Origin: a bacterium
GTDB lineage: Bacteria; Zixibacteria; MSB-5A5; GN15; FEB-12
Assembly (NCBI GenBank): GCA_020444475.1
Contig: JAHLKV010000003.1
Span: 434,001-498,000, forward strand
Direction: 5' to 3'
DNA length: 64,000 nucleotides
The position numbers and the translations under genes were made by a program. Shown piece by piece: positions 52,094-61,477 of the stretch. Positions within the stretch are counted from its first letter, which is position 1; each line of letters starts with the position of its first letter. The notes beneath the pieces were generated by a model. The model was not told the origin of the DNA. It saw only the letters and a list, made by a program, of their open reading frames with translations, and ran no database searches.

Positions 52094-53122
52094 ATGGCAC
52101 ACGCACCTTCACCGTCCTCCCCGCAAACCGTTCTGGTAACGGGCGCCGCGGGATATATCGGCTCGGTACTGGTCGGGCTGTTGCTGGATGCCGGCTACCG
52201 GGTACGGGGATTGGACAACCTCATGTTTGGGGGACAGGGGCTGCTGGCGTACATGAATCGGCCCGGATTCGAGTTTGTCAACGGCGATATCCGGGACCAA
52301 CAGACTGTGACCGCCGCCATGGCCGGGATCTCAGCCGTAGTGCACCTGGCGGCGATTGTCGGCGATCCGGCCTGCAAAGCCGAACCGGACCTGGCGAAGA
52401 CCGTCAACGGCGCCGGTGCCCGCCTTCTGGCGGACACGGCTATCGATGCCAACATCAAGCGATTCGTGTTCGCTTCGACCTGCTCCAACTACGGCAAGAT
52501 GCCGGACCCGACCGGCTATGTCGAAGAAACCACCCCGCTCAACCCGGTCTCGCTGTACGCCGAACTGAAGGTTGCGTTCGAAGAGCACCTGCTCAACCTC
52601 GGGCGGCCCTCGTTCGAGCCGGTCTGCCTTCGCTTCGCCACCGTCTACGGCCTCTCCCCCCGTCCTCGGTTCGATCTGACGGTCAACGAATTCACCCGGG
52701 AACTGACCCTGGGGCGGAAACTGGAGATCTACGGTGAACGGTTCTGGCGGCCGTACTGCCATGTGGTCGATCTGGCCCGGGCCTGCCTGCTGGCGGTAGA
52801 GTCACCGGCTGAACTGGTGAGCTACCAGGCGTTTAATGTCGGCGACACCAGGGAGAACTACCAGAAGTTGACGCTGGCGGGGTTGATTGTTGAGCAATTG
52901 CCCGAAACGGAGTCGTTGATTTCCTACGTCTCCCGGGACGAAGATCCCCGCGATTACCGGGTGCGCTTCGGCAAGATTCGGAAAGCGTTGGGATTTACGA
53001 TTACCAGGCGGATTCCCGACGGTATTAAAGAGATAATCGAGGCCCTTCGATCGGGCCTAATCGTCGACCCCGATGACAGCCGATATACCAATCGACGGTC
53101 GGTCTCGACCACAGCCACGTAA
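52094..53122 (+). CDS. NAD-dependent sugar epimerase/dehydratase
   Basis: A 342-residue extended SDR enzyme acting on nucleotide sugars. NAD-binding TGAAGYIGS, the Ser-Tyr-x3-Lys site (SLYAELK with an upstream STCSN serine) and substrate-side PVCLRFATVYG are visible. Overlap-free, it precedes the sugar nucleotidyltransferase by 19 bases with the same strand, so both probably provide one activated sugar. ATG 52094 is used; an ATG 13 codons earlier is possible. Specific sugar unknown. Confidence 0.9.
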   Translation: MAHAPSPSSPQTVLVTGAAGYIGSVLVGLLLDAGYRVRGLDNLMFGGQGLLAYMNRPGFEFVNGDIRDQQTVTAAMAGISAVVHLAAIVGDPACKAEPDLAKTVNGAGARLLADTAIDANIKRFVFASTCSNYGKMPDPTGYVEETTPLNPVSLYAELKVAFEEHLLNLGRPSFEPVCLRFATVYGLSPRPRFDLTVNEFTRELTLGRKLEIYGERFWRPYCHVVDLARACLLAVESPAELVSYQAFNVGDTRENYQKLTLAGLIVEQLPETESLISYVSRDEDPRDYRVRFGKIRKALGFTITRRIPDGIKEIIEALRSGLIVDPDDSRYTNRRSVSTTAT

Positions 53123-53141
53123 TAGCGGAGGAGTCTCAACC

Positions 53142-53846
53142 ATGGTCGCAGTGATTCTCGCAGGAGGTCAGGGTACGCGCCTGCATCCCTACACAACCGT
53201 CCTGCCGAAACCGCTGGTGCCGATCGGTGAGCAGCCGATAATCGAGATTCTGCTGCGGCACCTGCACAAGTGTGGCGTGACGAAGGTTGTTATCGCGGTC
53301 AACCACCTGGCCCATCTCATCACGGCCGTGCTCGGCGACGGCAGCCGGTTCGGACTGGAGATAGAGTACTCTCTCGAAGACAGCCCGCTCTCGACGGTGG
53401 GACCGCTTCGGCTCATCTCCAATCTGCCGGAGAACTTCATCGTAGTCAACGGCGATGTGCTGACCGACATCGACATCAGCGCCCTGTACGAACGGCACAC
53501 GCATTCAAAAGCCATGGTGACGGTCGCCGCGGCGCGGCGCGCCGAGAAGATCGACTTCGGCGTATTGGAATTGGCAGACAATCATCGCGTAACCGGCTTC
53601 AGCGAAAAGCCCGCGTACGAATTTGTGGTGTCGATGGGGGTCTATGTTTTTTCCAGGAAGGTGCTGGCGTTTATCCCCCCCGACAAGCAGTACGGCTTCG
53701 ACACCCTGATGCACGACCTGCTCCAGCGCGGAGAACCCGTCGAGAGTTTCGTCTACGACGGTTACTGGCTGGATATTGGTCGCCTGTCGGACTTTGAACG
53801 GGCCCAGCAGGACATCGAACGGTTGAAGCGGCTGGGGCTGTCGTAA
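53142..53846 (+). CDS. Sugar-phosphate nucleotidyltransferase
   Basis: A 234-residue NTP-transferase activating a sugar phosphate. The N-terminal signature ILAGGQGTRLHPYT and PKPLVPIGEQPIIE bind the nucleotide and sugar phosphate; FIVVNGDVLTDID holds the metal-binding Asp, and DGYWLDIGRLSDFERAQ closes the active site. Length and motifs resemble RfbA/HddC-like enzymes. GGAGGAG lies 9 bases upstream of the ATG. Follows the epimerase closely. Confidence 0.92.
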   Translation: MVAVILAGGQGTRLHPYTTVLPKPLVPIGEQPIIEILLRHLHKCGVTKVVIAVNHLAHLITAVLGDGSRFGLEIEYSLEDSPLSTVGPLRLISNLPENFIVVNGDVLTDIDISALYERHTHSKAMVTVAAARRAEKIDFGVLELADNHRVTGFSEKPAYEFVVSMGVYVFSRKVLAFIPPDKQYGFDTLMHDLLQRGEPVESFVYDGYWLDIGRLSDFERAQQDIERLKRLGLS

Positions 53847-53887
53847 CGCCCCGAGCCGGTTGTCGAATCGCTTTTCTGTCGCAGGGA

Positions 53888-56077
53888 CTAGGAGAGTTCC
53901 TCGATTGCAGCTCTGGCTCTCTCCAGATCCTCTCCCTGCAAGCCCATATCGATCGCTCGCTGCAGGTTCTCTTTCGCCCCCCCCTGCTTGAGCAGGTACT
54001 CCGAATAACCCACATAGTAGTGCGTCACGGGTGACCAGGGAAAACCGCTCCGGGCGCGGATTGCTTCGCCCTTGGCCAGGTCCGGCCGCCCATTCAGCAT
54101 ATAGACGTAACAAAGAGTGAGCCAGCCTTCGAGTACATCAACCCCCGCAAACGCGCCGCGTCGAGCGAGATTCTCTGCGTTGTCATTGTCTCTGCCACTT
54201 TCGGCGAGCGCGGGAGCGTAGTACCTGAGAAGAGTGCGGTTGTCGGCATCGACCTCATAGATCTGCTCGAAAAGACTAAACGCCTCGTCATCATTGCCAA
54301 GCTTGAAAAGCGACCAGGCGCGGTTGGCGCGGGCAGGAACACTCCCGGCATCGATCGCCAGCGCCCGGTCGGCAAGCCTCAGGGCGCCCTCGAAATCTTC
54401 GGCCCGATTGTATACTTCGGCAGCCAGCACGAGCGCGTCCAGATTGTCGCCCTGGTACTCCAGCAGTCTGTCGGCAAGCTTCCTGGCGTCGGCCGCCGCA
54501 TACTTACGGAAGAGCCATCGAATCATCTCTCCTGCGAGACGGGCATCGCCTGAAACCGGTTCGAACGACTCGAAGAACTGCGCCATCGCTGCATCCACCT
54601 GGTCGTTTTTGACCAGCATGATCGCACGCTTCACACCGAGATCGGGATACAGCTCCGCGAATTGTGGATACTTGTCGAAGACGTCCAGCGATCGCTTGAA
54701 GTGTCTGAGACGGTTCAACGACTTCCAATAACCGTCAAACGCCGGTCGGTAGTACGGATTGAGCGTCAACGCTTCGTCGTAGAGTGCGGAAGATGCATCG
54801 AACTCCTGTACGGCGGAGTCGGCACAGACATCGGCAATGGCAGTGCGGTATTTGTAGTCGTTTCGGCGAAGCTGGCGCAGAGAATCAAGCATCTGATCGA
54901 ACAACTCCGGCTGGCGGGTAACGTGCACCAGGAACAGCTCGGTGGTGGCATAGCTCAGATCGGAGAAACGAACATCGCGGTTGCTTCGAAGGGCGTGCAG
55001 GGCCCCTACCGGGTCGTGTCCCTCCGCCCGGAATAACGAAAGATAATAGCCCATATAGTCTCTGAAGGACTGCTCGAAATTGCCGCGCCCAAGCATGCTG
55101 GAAATCGCTTTTAGATCGCCGTCGACCATAGTGAAGTTCGATACCTGACGGTGCGCCCAGGCATCAAACATCATGGGCGAGAGCACCGGCAGTTGCATAC
55201 GGGCCAGACCACCACTGACGCCGAGACCCCGGATATCCTGCTCGGTCGCCCAGCTATAGTAGAGGTCCATGACGGTGGACATCGAGGTCACCCCGCCGAT
55301 CGCCTGGACGCTGTCGATCAGCCGCCGGGCCTCGGAGAAATACCCCAGGCGAAGTGAACGGAAGAAGTGTTCGGCCATTTCATCGAACCCGGATCCTTCG
55401 GCCGTCAACGACCGGCCCGAAAACGCCATGGCCGAGTCGTACACCGACTTCTCTTCGTAATAGTCGGCGGCAATACGGCAGGCGAGCGACGTCCCGGGGT
55501 CGTTTTCGAGCGCGTGGGTGGCTCGAGTCGATGCTGAGTCGGTCTTGCCTTCCATATAAAACGCCCGGGCGGCGATCATGTCCGAGACGGCCGGTGGCTG
55601 TCCCAATCGAACGGCCTGCTCCGCGGTCCGTCGACCAGCGTCGTACTGTTTCGTCTCCAGACAAAGCCGGGCGAATTCCGCCTGTACGTCGCCTCCGACC
55701 GTATCCATGTTTGAGGCCAGGGCGGCACGGCGAAGGGCCAGCTCCCACATCCCGAGCCGTCGATACACACGCATAGCCCCGAGCGCACCCTCCAGCGGAA
55801 GGGTATCCCGCTCCATGATCTTCATATAGAAATTGAGGGCGTCCCAGTGGAAGAACTGGCGCTCAAGCGTCAGGGAAATACCGATCGGACCGAGGAAACT
55901 GGTCGTGTCAGTCCAGAGCACTTCACGAAAGGTGGTGTCGGCGTCCTGGAACCGGAACTCGTCCAGCTGCGCCAGGCCCTTCGCATACAGGGTGTCACGT
56001 TTTTGTTCGACTGTCTGGGAACACCCGATCATAAAGAGGACGGGCAGGACGAGCAACAGGACTTTACCGATTTTCAT
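53888..56077 (-). CDS. Large TPR lipoprotein
   Basis: A 729-residue lipoprotein: signal peptide MKIGKVLLLVLPVLF with lipobox LFMIGC. The rest is nearly all helical repeats (TPR-like, e.g. NFYMKIMERDTLPLEGALGAMRVYRRLG, and DFEGALRLADRALAIDAGSVPARANRAWSLFKLGNDDEAFSLFEQI), so it is a membrane-anchored scaffold, perhaps in an envelope or secretion complex. Divergent from lptB across a 176-bp AT-richer spacer. No named family recognised. Confidence 0.85.
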   Translation of the reverse strand: MKIGKVLLLVLPVLFMIGCSQTVEQKRDTLYAKGLAQLDEFRFQDADTTFREVLWTDTTSFLGPIGISLTLERQFFHWDALNFYMKIMERDTLPLEGALGAMRVYRRLGMWELALRRAALASNMDTVGGDVQAEFARLCLETKQYDAGRRTAEQAVRLGQPPAVSDMIAARAFYMEGKTDSASTRATHALENDPGTSLACRIAADYYEEKSVYDSAMAFSGRSLTAEGSGFDEMAEHFFRSLRLGYFSEARRLIDSVQAIGGVTSMSTVMDLYYSWATEQDIRGLGVSGGLARMQLPVLSPMMFDAWAHRQVSNFTMVDGDLKAISSMLGRGNFEQSFRDYMGYYLSLFRAEGHDPVGALHALRSNRDVRFSDLSYATTELFLVHVTRQPELFDQMLDSLRQLRRNDYKYRTAIADVCADSAVQEFDASSALYDEALTLNPYYRPAFDGYWKSLNRLRHFKRSLDVFDKYPQFAELYPDLGVKRAIMLVKNDQVDAAMAQFFESFEPVSGDARLAGEMIRWLFRKYAAADARKLADRLLEYQGDNLDALVLAAEVYNRAEDFEGALRLADRALAIDAGSVPARANRAWSLFKLGNDDEAFSLFEQIYEVDADNRTLLRYYAPALAESGRDNDNAENLARRGAFAGVDVLEGWLTLCYVYMLNGRPDLAKGEAIRARSGFPWSPVTHYYVGYSEYLLKQGGAKENLQRAIDMGLQGEDLERARAAIEELS

Positions 56078-56236
56078 GGACGCATCTTCTCCGTATGTAT
56101 CGCGGCTCAGGGAAATGACTGTATAATGTATAGTTGTACATCGGATTAGGCCAGAGTTTCCATAAGGCCGGAAGGTTCACAGCAAAAACGATGCTTAATA
56201 ACGAAAAAAATGATTGAAGATGCAAGTGGGCGTCCG

Positions 56237-56242
56237 TATATT
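56237..56242 (+). promoter_or_regulatory. TATATT box upstream of lptB
   Basis: CGTATATTTTTG, 11 bases before ATG 56254; it also resembles the TAnnTTTG -7 element of Bacteroidota promoters. Confidence 0.4.
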
Positions 56243-56253
56243 TTTGAAAACCT

Positions 56254-56979
56254 ATGGCAGTACTTGAATCCAAAAACCTGGTCAAATACTACCGGAAGCG
56301 CCCGGTAGTCAACGACGTATCGATCCGGGTCAACCCCGGTGAAGTGGTCGGCCTGCTGGGACCGAACGGCGCCGGAAAAACGACTACGTTTTACATGATT
56401 ATCGGGTTCATTCGGCCCGACCGAGGGAAGGTATTTCTCGGCGACCGGAATATCTCCCGTTATCCGATGTATCGTCGGGCCAGCCTCGGGATCGGCTACC
56501 TCGCGCAGGAAGCCTCGGTTTTCCGTAAACTGACGGTCGAGGACAACATCATGGCGATCCTCCAGTTTCGGGGGTTGAAGCGGGCCGAGCGCAAGCAGCG
56601 CCTCGAAGCGCTGTTGGCCGAGTTGGATATTGCGCACCTGAGAAAGAACAAAGCGTACACCCTGTCCGGCGGGGAACGCCGGCGGGTGGAGATAACACGG
56701 GCGTTGGTGAACGAGCCGAGCTTCATCCTGCTCGATGAACCGTTCGCCGGTATCGACCCCATTGCGGTCGAAGACATCCAGAAGATTATTGGCCGGCTGG
56801 TGGAACGGGGCCTGGGCGTGCTGATCACGGACCACAATGTCCGGGAAACGCTCTCGATCTGTCACCGAGCGTATATTATGTGTGACGGTAAGATTCTCAA
56901 GTCCGGGACGGCCGAGTTCCTGGCCAACGACCCGGAAGCCCGCAAGATCTATCTCGGGGAGAAGTTCCGGCTGAACTAG
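56254..56979 (+). CDS. lptB: LPS export ABC transporter ATP-binding protein
   Basis: A 241-residue ATPase that powers LPS extraction from the inner membrane with LptFG-C. It has Walker [10 protein letters not shown], the Q-loop in [16 protein letters not shown], signature TLSGGERRR, Walker [14 protein letters not shown] and the H-loop TDHNVRE; the LptB-specific C-terminal end is [11 protein letters not shown]. Followed by rpoN and hpf as in many proteobacteria, but lptA and lptC are not upstream. Confidence 0.96.
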   Translation: MAVLESKNLVKYYRKRPVVNDVSIRVNPGEVVGLLGPNGAGKTTTFYMIIGFIRPDRGKVFLGDRNISRYPMYRRASLGIGYLAQEASVFRKLTVEDNIMAILQFRGLKRAERKQRLEALLAELDIAHLRKNKAYTLSGGERRRVEITRALVNEPSFILLDEPFAGIDPIAVEDIQKIIGRLVERGLGVLITDHNVRETLSICHRAYIMCDGKILKSGTAEFLANDPEARKIYLGEKFRLN

Positions 56980-57118
56980 CCCGACGGGATGCGTTTTGTA
57001 GAATAAATGAACTACGTGCGGTCGGAATCTAAACGGCCCGATTGTGCTCGCCGATACTCTGTGTAGTGACAGGAAGTAAACACGGTAAGCGCGTCACGTT
57101 CGGATAGATGAGACGACA

Positions 57119-58516
57119 ATGAAACTAGGATTACAACTCAGACAGAAACTTACGCTGGCGCCGCAGCTTATTCAATCGCTGAAGATGCTGCAGATGCCGC
57201 TTCTAAAACTCGAACAGACCCTCCGCCACGAACTCGCCATTAATCCGCTCCTTGAGGAAGTGGAAGAGCTCGACACCGAACAGGAACTCGAGGAAGGCGA
57301 ATTCGAGCTTACCGAAGAGAAGAAGAAGGACGACGAGGTCGACTGGGACGAGTACCTGTACGATGACGACGAAGGGTACAAAGTTCGCGAGCAGCGGGAG
57401 TACCCCGAAGAGACGTTCGAGGGGGCCGGTTCCGCCCGTCAGGAGAACCTGTACGACCACCTCAATGAGCAGATGGCGTTCCTGAAGCTTTCCGACGAAG
57501 AACAGTTGATCGGCCAGTACATCATCGGAAATATCGCCCCCGACGGCTACCTCACGATCTCGGTCTCCGAGATGGCGGCCGAATTGGAGATCGAAGAGTC
57601 AAAAATCGCCCGGGTGCTGGAGATGATCCAGCAGTTCGACCCCACCGGGGTCGGCGCCAGAGACCTTCGCGAATCACTTCTTCTCCAGCTCAAGGAACGA
57701 GGCCAGGAAGGTTCATTGGCCTATCGCATTGTCGATGAGCACATCAACGACCTCGAAAGAAAATCGACCCTCCAGATCGCCAAGATGATGGGTGTTCCGT
57801 TCGAACGGGCGCAGAAAGCGATGGAGAGTATCAAAACGCTGAATCCAACCCCGACCCACGGGCGGTTCGACTCGGCAGCGATTGCAGTCGTGCCCGATCT
57901 GGTGGTCGATCGGATCGGCGATGATTTCGTGGTCTACCACAACGATCGCAACGTCCCCCGCCTTCGGATCAACTCCGGCTACAAGAGCCTGATCAAACGC
58001 GGCAGCGAGTCGTCGAAAGACACCAAGGAGTATATCCGGCAGAAGCTCGAACAGGCGCGCTGGCTGCTGAACTCGATCAACCAGCGCCGCTCGACCATGA
58101 TTCGGGTGATGGAGGCGATCGTCGAAGAGCAGCATGAGTTTTTCATAAAGGGCCCGGCGTTCCTCAAGCCCCTGATCATGGAAGATATCGCCCAGAAAGT
58201 CGAAATGAACGTCGCTACCATCAGCCGCGTCTCCAACGGCAAGTATGTCCAGACCCCGCTCGGGGTGTACGAGATAAAGCACTTCTTCAACTCCGGAATC
58301 GCACGCGAGAACGGCGATGATATGTCCAAGAACCGTGTCAAAGAACGGATCGAGGAAATCATCAAAGCCGAGGATCCGGAGAAGCCGCTCTCCGACCAGG
58401 AAATTTTCCGCCGGATCAACGACGAAGGAATTAAACTTGCTCGTCGCACGGTCACCAAGTACCGTAAAGAGTTGCAGATCAAACCGGCCCGTTTCCGCAA
58501 ACGGGTGGTCGAGTGA
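57119..58516 (+). CDS. rpoN: RNA polymerase sigma-54 factor
   Basis: A 465-residue alternative sigma factor. Region I is LRQKLTLAPQLIQSLKMLQMP; an acidic region II follows; the core-binding domain and the DNA-binding domain carry NVATISRVSNGKYVQTPLG; and the RpoN box is ARRTVTKYRKEL. It needs enhancer-binding ATPases to open promoters. None is in this window. lptB-rpoN-(glpX)-hpf resembles the proteobacterial lptB-rpoN-hpf-ptsN order with an inserted gene. Confidence 0.97.
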   Translation: MKLGLQLRQKLTLAPQLIQSLKMLQMPLLKLEQTLRHELAINPLLEEVEELDTEQELEEGEFELTEEKKKDDEVDWDEYLYDDDEGYKVREQREYPEETFEGAGSARQENLYDHLNEQMAFLKLSDEEQLIGQYIIGNIAPDGYLTISVSEMAAELEIEESKIARVLEMIQQFDPTGVGARDLRESLLLQLKERGQEGSLAYRIVDEHINDLERKSTLQIAKMMGVPFERAQKAMESIKTLNPTPTHGRFDSAAIAVVPDLVVDRIGDDFVVYHNDRNVPRLRINSGYKSLIKRGSESSKDTKEYIRQKLEQARWLLNSINQRRSTMIRVMEAIVEEQHEFFIKGPAFLKPLIMEDIAQKVEMNVATISRVSNGKYVQTPLGVYEIKHFFNSGIARENGDDMSKNRVKERIEEIIKAEDPEKPLSDQEIFRRINDEGIKLARRTVTKYRKELQIKPARFRKRVVE

Positions 58517-58581
58517 TCCACCGGCGGAAGAGACGGCCGCATGACAACGTGAGCACGATTGCCCTGATGCAGTAGAGCACC

Positions 58582-59547
58582 GTGGACAGAAACCTCGCCC
58601 TCGAACTTATTCGCGCCACCGAAGCAGCCGCGCTGGCTGCCGCCCGCTGGATGGGCAAAGGCAACGGCCAGGCAGCCGATTCGGCAGCCATCACGGCCAT
58701 GCACCGCGCCCTCAACTCCATTCATCTCAAAGGGACCATAGTAATCGGCGAGGGCGACTCCGGTGTGGCGGAGAAGCTGTTTGCGGGGGAAACGATCGGA
58801 GATGCATCATTCGAAGGGGCGGAAACTGTCGACCTTGCGGTCGATGCCCTGGAGTCGACACAGTCGGTCGCATTCGGCCGAACAAATTCCTTGTCTATTT
58901 CTGTCGCCGCCGAGAAAGGCGGCTTCTTTTTACCGCCCACGTTGTATATGTATAAAATAGCAGTCGGGCGGGCTGCCGCCGGCGTGATCGACCTGAATCT
59001 GCCAATTGAGAGAAACCTGCAGCAGGTGGCCGAAGCCAAGGGGTATGCGATCTCCGATCTGACGGTCGTCATCCTTGACAGAGAGCGCCACCGTGGGTTA
59101 ATTGAAGTAGTGAGAAGAACAGGGGCCCGTATCCACCTTATTCCCGATGGCGACATTGCCGCCTCGATTGCCGCTGCGACCGAGGGAACCGGAATCGATC
59201 TGGTGGTCGGCACGGGAGGGGCCACGGCCGGTGTCTTGACGGCCGGGGCGCTTCGGTGCATGGGCGGCCAACTGCTGGCCCGACTGGCTCCTGCCGGTCG
59301 CGAAGAGCAGGACGCGGCTCGGGCGGCGGGATTCTCCGATATCTCTCGGGTCATGACGGCCCGCGACCTTGTCAAAGGCGACAATGTCATGTTCGCTGCA
59401 ACCGGGGTCACCGACGGTGACTTATTGAACGGTGTGCGATATCGCTCCGACGGCGCGACAACGCATTCGCTGGTTTTGCGCTCACGGAGCGGTACCCGCC
59501 GACTGATCGTCACCGAACACTATTTCGACCAATCGCCGGACTATTAA
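58582..59547 (+). CDS. GlpX-family (class II fructose-1,6-bisphosphatase) protein, altered active site
   Basis: A 321-residue GlpX fold protein: LALELIRATEAAALAAARWMGKG, HLKGTIVIGEG, VDLAVDALEST (DPxEGT in the family), IPDGDIAASI and DNVMFAATGVTDGDLL. Two conserved sites differ. The GGAPEG motif carrying a metal/catalytic Glu reads GGATAGV, and GEGEIDEAPM reads GEGDSGVAEKL. Normal GlpX removes the 1-phosphate in gluconeogenesis; this protein may be a redirected phosphatase or inactive. Start is GTG 58582 with a poor ribosome binding site. It sits between rpoN and hpf, an unusual place. Family sure, activity doubtful. Confidence 0.85.
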   Translation: MDRNLALELIRATEAAALAAARWMGKGNGQAADSAAITAMHRALNSIHLKGTIVIGEGDSGVAEKLFAGETIGDASFEGAETVDLAVDALESTQSVAFGRTNSLSISVAAEKGGFFLPPTLYMYKIAVGRAAAGVIDLNLPIERNLQQVAEAKGYAISDLTVVILDRERHRGLIEVVRRTGARIHLIPDGDIAASIAAATEGTGIDLVVGTGGATAGVLTAGALRCMGGQLLARLAPAGREEQDAARAAGFSDISRVMTARDLVKGDNVMFAATGVTDGDLLNGVRYRSDGATTHSLVLRSRSGTRRLIVTEHYFDQSPDY

Positions 59548-59580
59548 CTTGAACTCCGTAACCCAAGGAGATCGTCACAT

Positions 59581-59940
59581 ATGCAGAAAAAAATCACTGC
59601 GCGCCACTTCGATTTGACTCCTGAGATTCGGGAAAAGGCGGAAGAAGAGATGGACGGTCTCAGCCGCTTTTTCGACAACATCATCTCCTCCGAGTTCATT
59701 CTGGATGTCGAACGACACCGCCGCATCGCCGAACTTCGTGTGAAGGTCTACAAGGAAGTGCTCTCGGCGACCGCAGAAACCGACGACATGTACGCGTCGA
59801 TCGATGCCTCGATCGACAAGGTCAAGACCCAGCTCAAGAAGTACAAAGGCAAGCTCAAAGACAAAGACCCCGGCAAGATCGAGAAGCTCGCCGAAGAACG
59901 CACCCGGCCTTCGACCAACCCCGACGAGGTTGATGTTTGA
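59581..59940 (+). CDS. hpf: Ribosome hibernation promoting factor, short form
   Basis: A 119-residue HPF/RaiA protein: ITARHFDLTPEIREKAEEEMDGLSRFFDNI, VERHRRIAELRVKV, and the helix YASIDASIDKVKTQLKKYKGK. It binds the 30S decoding site and silences ribosomes in stationary phase. AAGGAG precedes the ATG. The tail (RPSTNPDEVDV) is short, so this is not the long, self-dimerising form. Ends at a terminator. Confidence 0.93.
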   Translation: MQKKITARHFDLTPEIREKAEEEMDGLSRFFDNIISSEFILDVERHRRIAELRVKVYKEVLSATAETDDMYASIDASIDKVKTQLKKYKGKLKDKDPGKIEKLAEERTRPSTNPDEVDV

Positions 59941-59972
59941 TCCCTGGCTAACGCCGGACATGGAATGAAAAG

Positions 59973-60003
59973 CGGCCGCTCCGTCCGGAGCGGCCGTTTC
60001 TTT
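59973..60003 (+). terminator. Terminator of lptB-rpoN-glpX-hpf
   Basis: Plus-strand 10-bp stem CGGCCGCTCC/GGAGCGGCCG with loop GTCC, followed by TTTCTTTG, 33 bases after hpf. Confidence 0.9.
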
Positions 60004-60022
60004 GTGCTGTTGATGAAGTGTG

Positions 60023-60046
60023 TTGTCAGGCGACCCCGCCTGACAA
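60023..60046. repeat. Palindrome TTGTCAGGCG/CGCCTGACAA
   Basis: Ten perfect pairs with loop ACCC between two convergent genes. The arm CGCCTGACA is also in each family-B unit (17-kb array), suggesting the same repeat superfamily. Confidence 0.7.
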
Positions 60047-60068
60047 CCGATAGCGACGTATACACCGA

Positions 60069-61463
60069 CTACTTCAACGACAACGCCTGCACCAGGTTGA
60101 AATCACCGAGCCGGACCTCGTACCCCTCCACAAACTGCCGGGCGATCAACACCCTGCCGGAATCGATAAACTCGATCGTCAGGTCGTAGACGCCGGGATC
60201 GACCTGTATATCCCCGGCGTAAATCTTGCCCGGGAGCAGACGGGCGCAGCGAAGATCGGGGTTTTCCGAGAGATCGGTGACCACATCGATCGCCGCCTTC
60301 TTGAGCCATCCGGCCAGTCCCCCGGTGTCGGCTTCCTTCTTCGCTTTGGCTGCGGTCAGGCCTTTCGCCAGAGCGCGGGCGACCGTCCGAAGATAGATCA
60401 GCGTCCGCTTGGCTTCAAACGTCTCTCTCGCCACCATCGCGACATCTTCCAGCAACGACAACTCCCCGAGCAGGTCATCGCCGATGAGAACTCGTACGCG
60501 GCTTATTTGCGAAGGCCGGTCGTGCAGAATCGGTATCGCGAACTTGAAGTAGAAATCGTCGCCGATCTTGACCGGAATATGACCGTATTCCGCCTGATCA
60601 TTCGGGCCGCCGTCGTACAGGATCTGCACCAGATCAAGATCCTTGTCGGTCCGCACGCGGAGACTCAGAGCTTCTTTGACGGGTGACAAACCGGTCAGCG
60701 CAACAATGCTCAACACCGCCTTGCCGCTGTCGGCGCGCCAGGAGACCGGCGGCATCTCGAACGGATAGATATGCGGCTGGCTCTTGAAGGCGTCGACCAG
60801 GAAGTCGGCGGCAATTCGAGCATCATCGTACTTGCCGTCGGCGGCATACATGTGCATCGCCATGTAGCGCGCGAAGGCATTGTTGTAGAAACGGACCTCG
60901 GGAGCCTCGTAGTTGATTGTGATACCCGAGGTGTCCTCGCTCTGTCCCCGGTTCAGCTCGCGGGCAGCATCGGCGTACTTGTCTTCGAGTAAGTTCAGTT
61001 TGTCCTGTGCCTGTCGGATCTCGACAAAGGCGCCGTCAAACTGATTCAGCAGAAGGTAGTTGAGAGCGCTGATGAGATCGGTATACAGGATCTCATAGTC
61101 TTCGCCCGCATATTCCAGCACGTTATCGTTCAGCAGGACGGACATCGCCGCCCGGGAGATGCTCCTGGTGTACAGTTCTTCGGCGGCCAGGTCGGCCTCG
61201 TGAAACAGCTCGTTGCTGGTGTCGAGTCGGCCGGCATAATGATGCGCCATGCCACCGTCAATGTAGTACAACAGGCGGTCCTTCTTGCCGTACTTGCCAT
61301 CGGCGCGGGCGGAATCCAGCCGGGCCGCCGCTAGCGCATAGTTGCCGGTTTGCAGCTCAGTGACCACCGGTTCGTAGAACCCCTTCTTGGTGGCCACCGA
61401 ACCGCACCCGCTCAGCCAGAACAGGGCGACAAGGCAGACGAGTAATGTGAGGCGTTTGATCAA
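60069..61463 (-). CDS. COG3014-type lipoprotein
   Basis: A 464-residue lipoprotein (signal peptide LIKRLTLLVCLVALFW, lipobox LSGC). An N-terminal TPR-like helical region (YALAAARLDSARADGKYGKKDRLLYYIDGGMAHHYAGR) precedes NYLLLNQFDGAFVEIRQAQDKLNLL and VRFYNNAFARYMAMHMYAADGKYDDARIAADFLVDAF, features of COG3014 proteins. Start is TTG 61463; no in-frame ATG precedes the signal. It follows lpoB by 14 bases, a pairing seen elsewhere, so it probably assists LpoB or cell-wall synthesis. Confidence 0.75.
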   Translation of the reverse strand: MIKRLTLLVCLVALFWLSGCGSVATKKGFYEPVVTELQTGNYALAAARLDSARADGKYGKKDRLLYYIDGGMAHHYAGRLDTSNELFHEADLAAEELYTRSISRAAMSVLLNDNVLEYAGEDYEILYTDLISALNYLLLNQFDGAFVEIRQAQDKLNLLEDKYADAARELNRGQSEDTSGITINYEAPEVRFYNNAFARYMAMHMYAADGKYDDARIAADFLVDAFKSQPHIYPFEMPPVSWRADSGKAVLSIVALTGLSPVKEALSLRVRTDKDLDLVQILYDGGPNDQAEYGHIPVKIGDDFYFKFAIPILHDRPSQISRVRVLIGDDLLGELSLLEDVAMVARETFEAKRTLIYLRTVARALAKGLTAAKAKKEADTGGLAGWLKKAAIDVVTDLSENPDLRCARLLPGKIYAGDIQVDPGVYDLTIEFIDSGRVLIARQFVEGYEVRLGDFNLVQALSLK

Positions 61464-61477
61464 CAGCGCACTCTACC

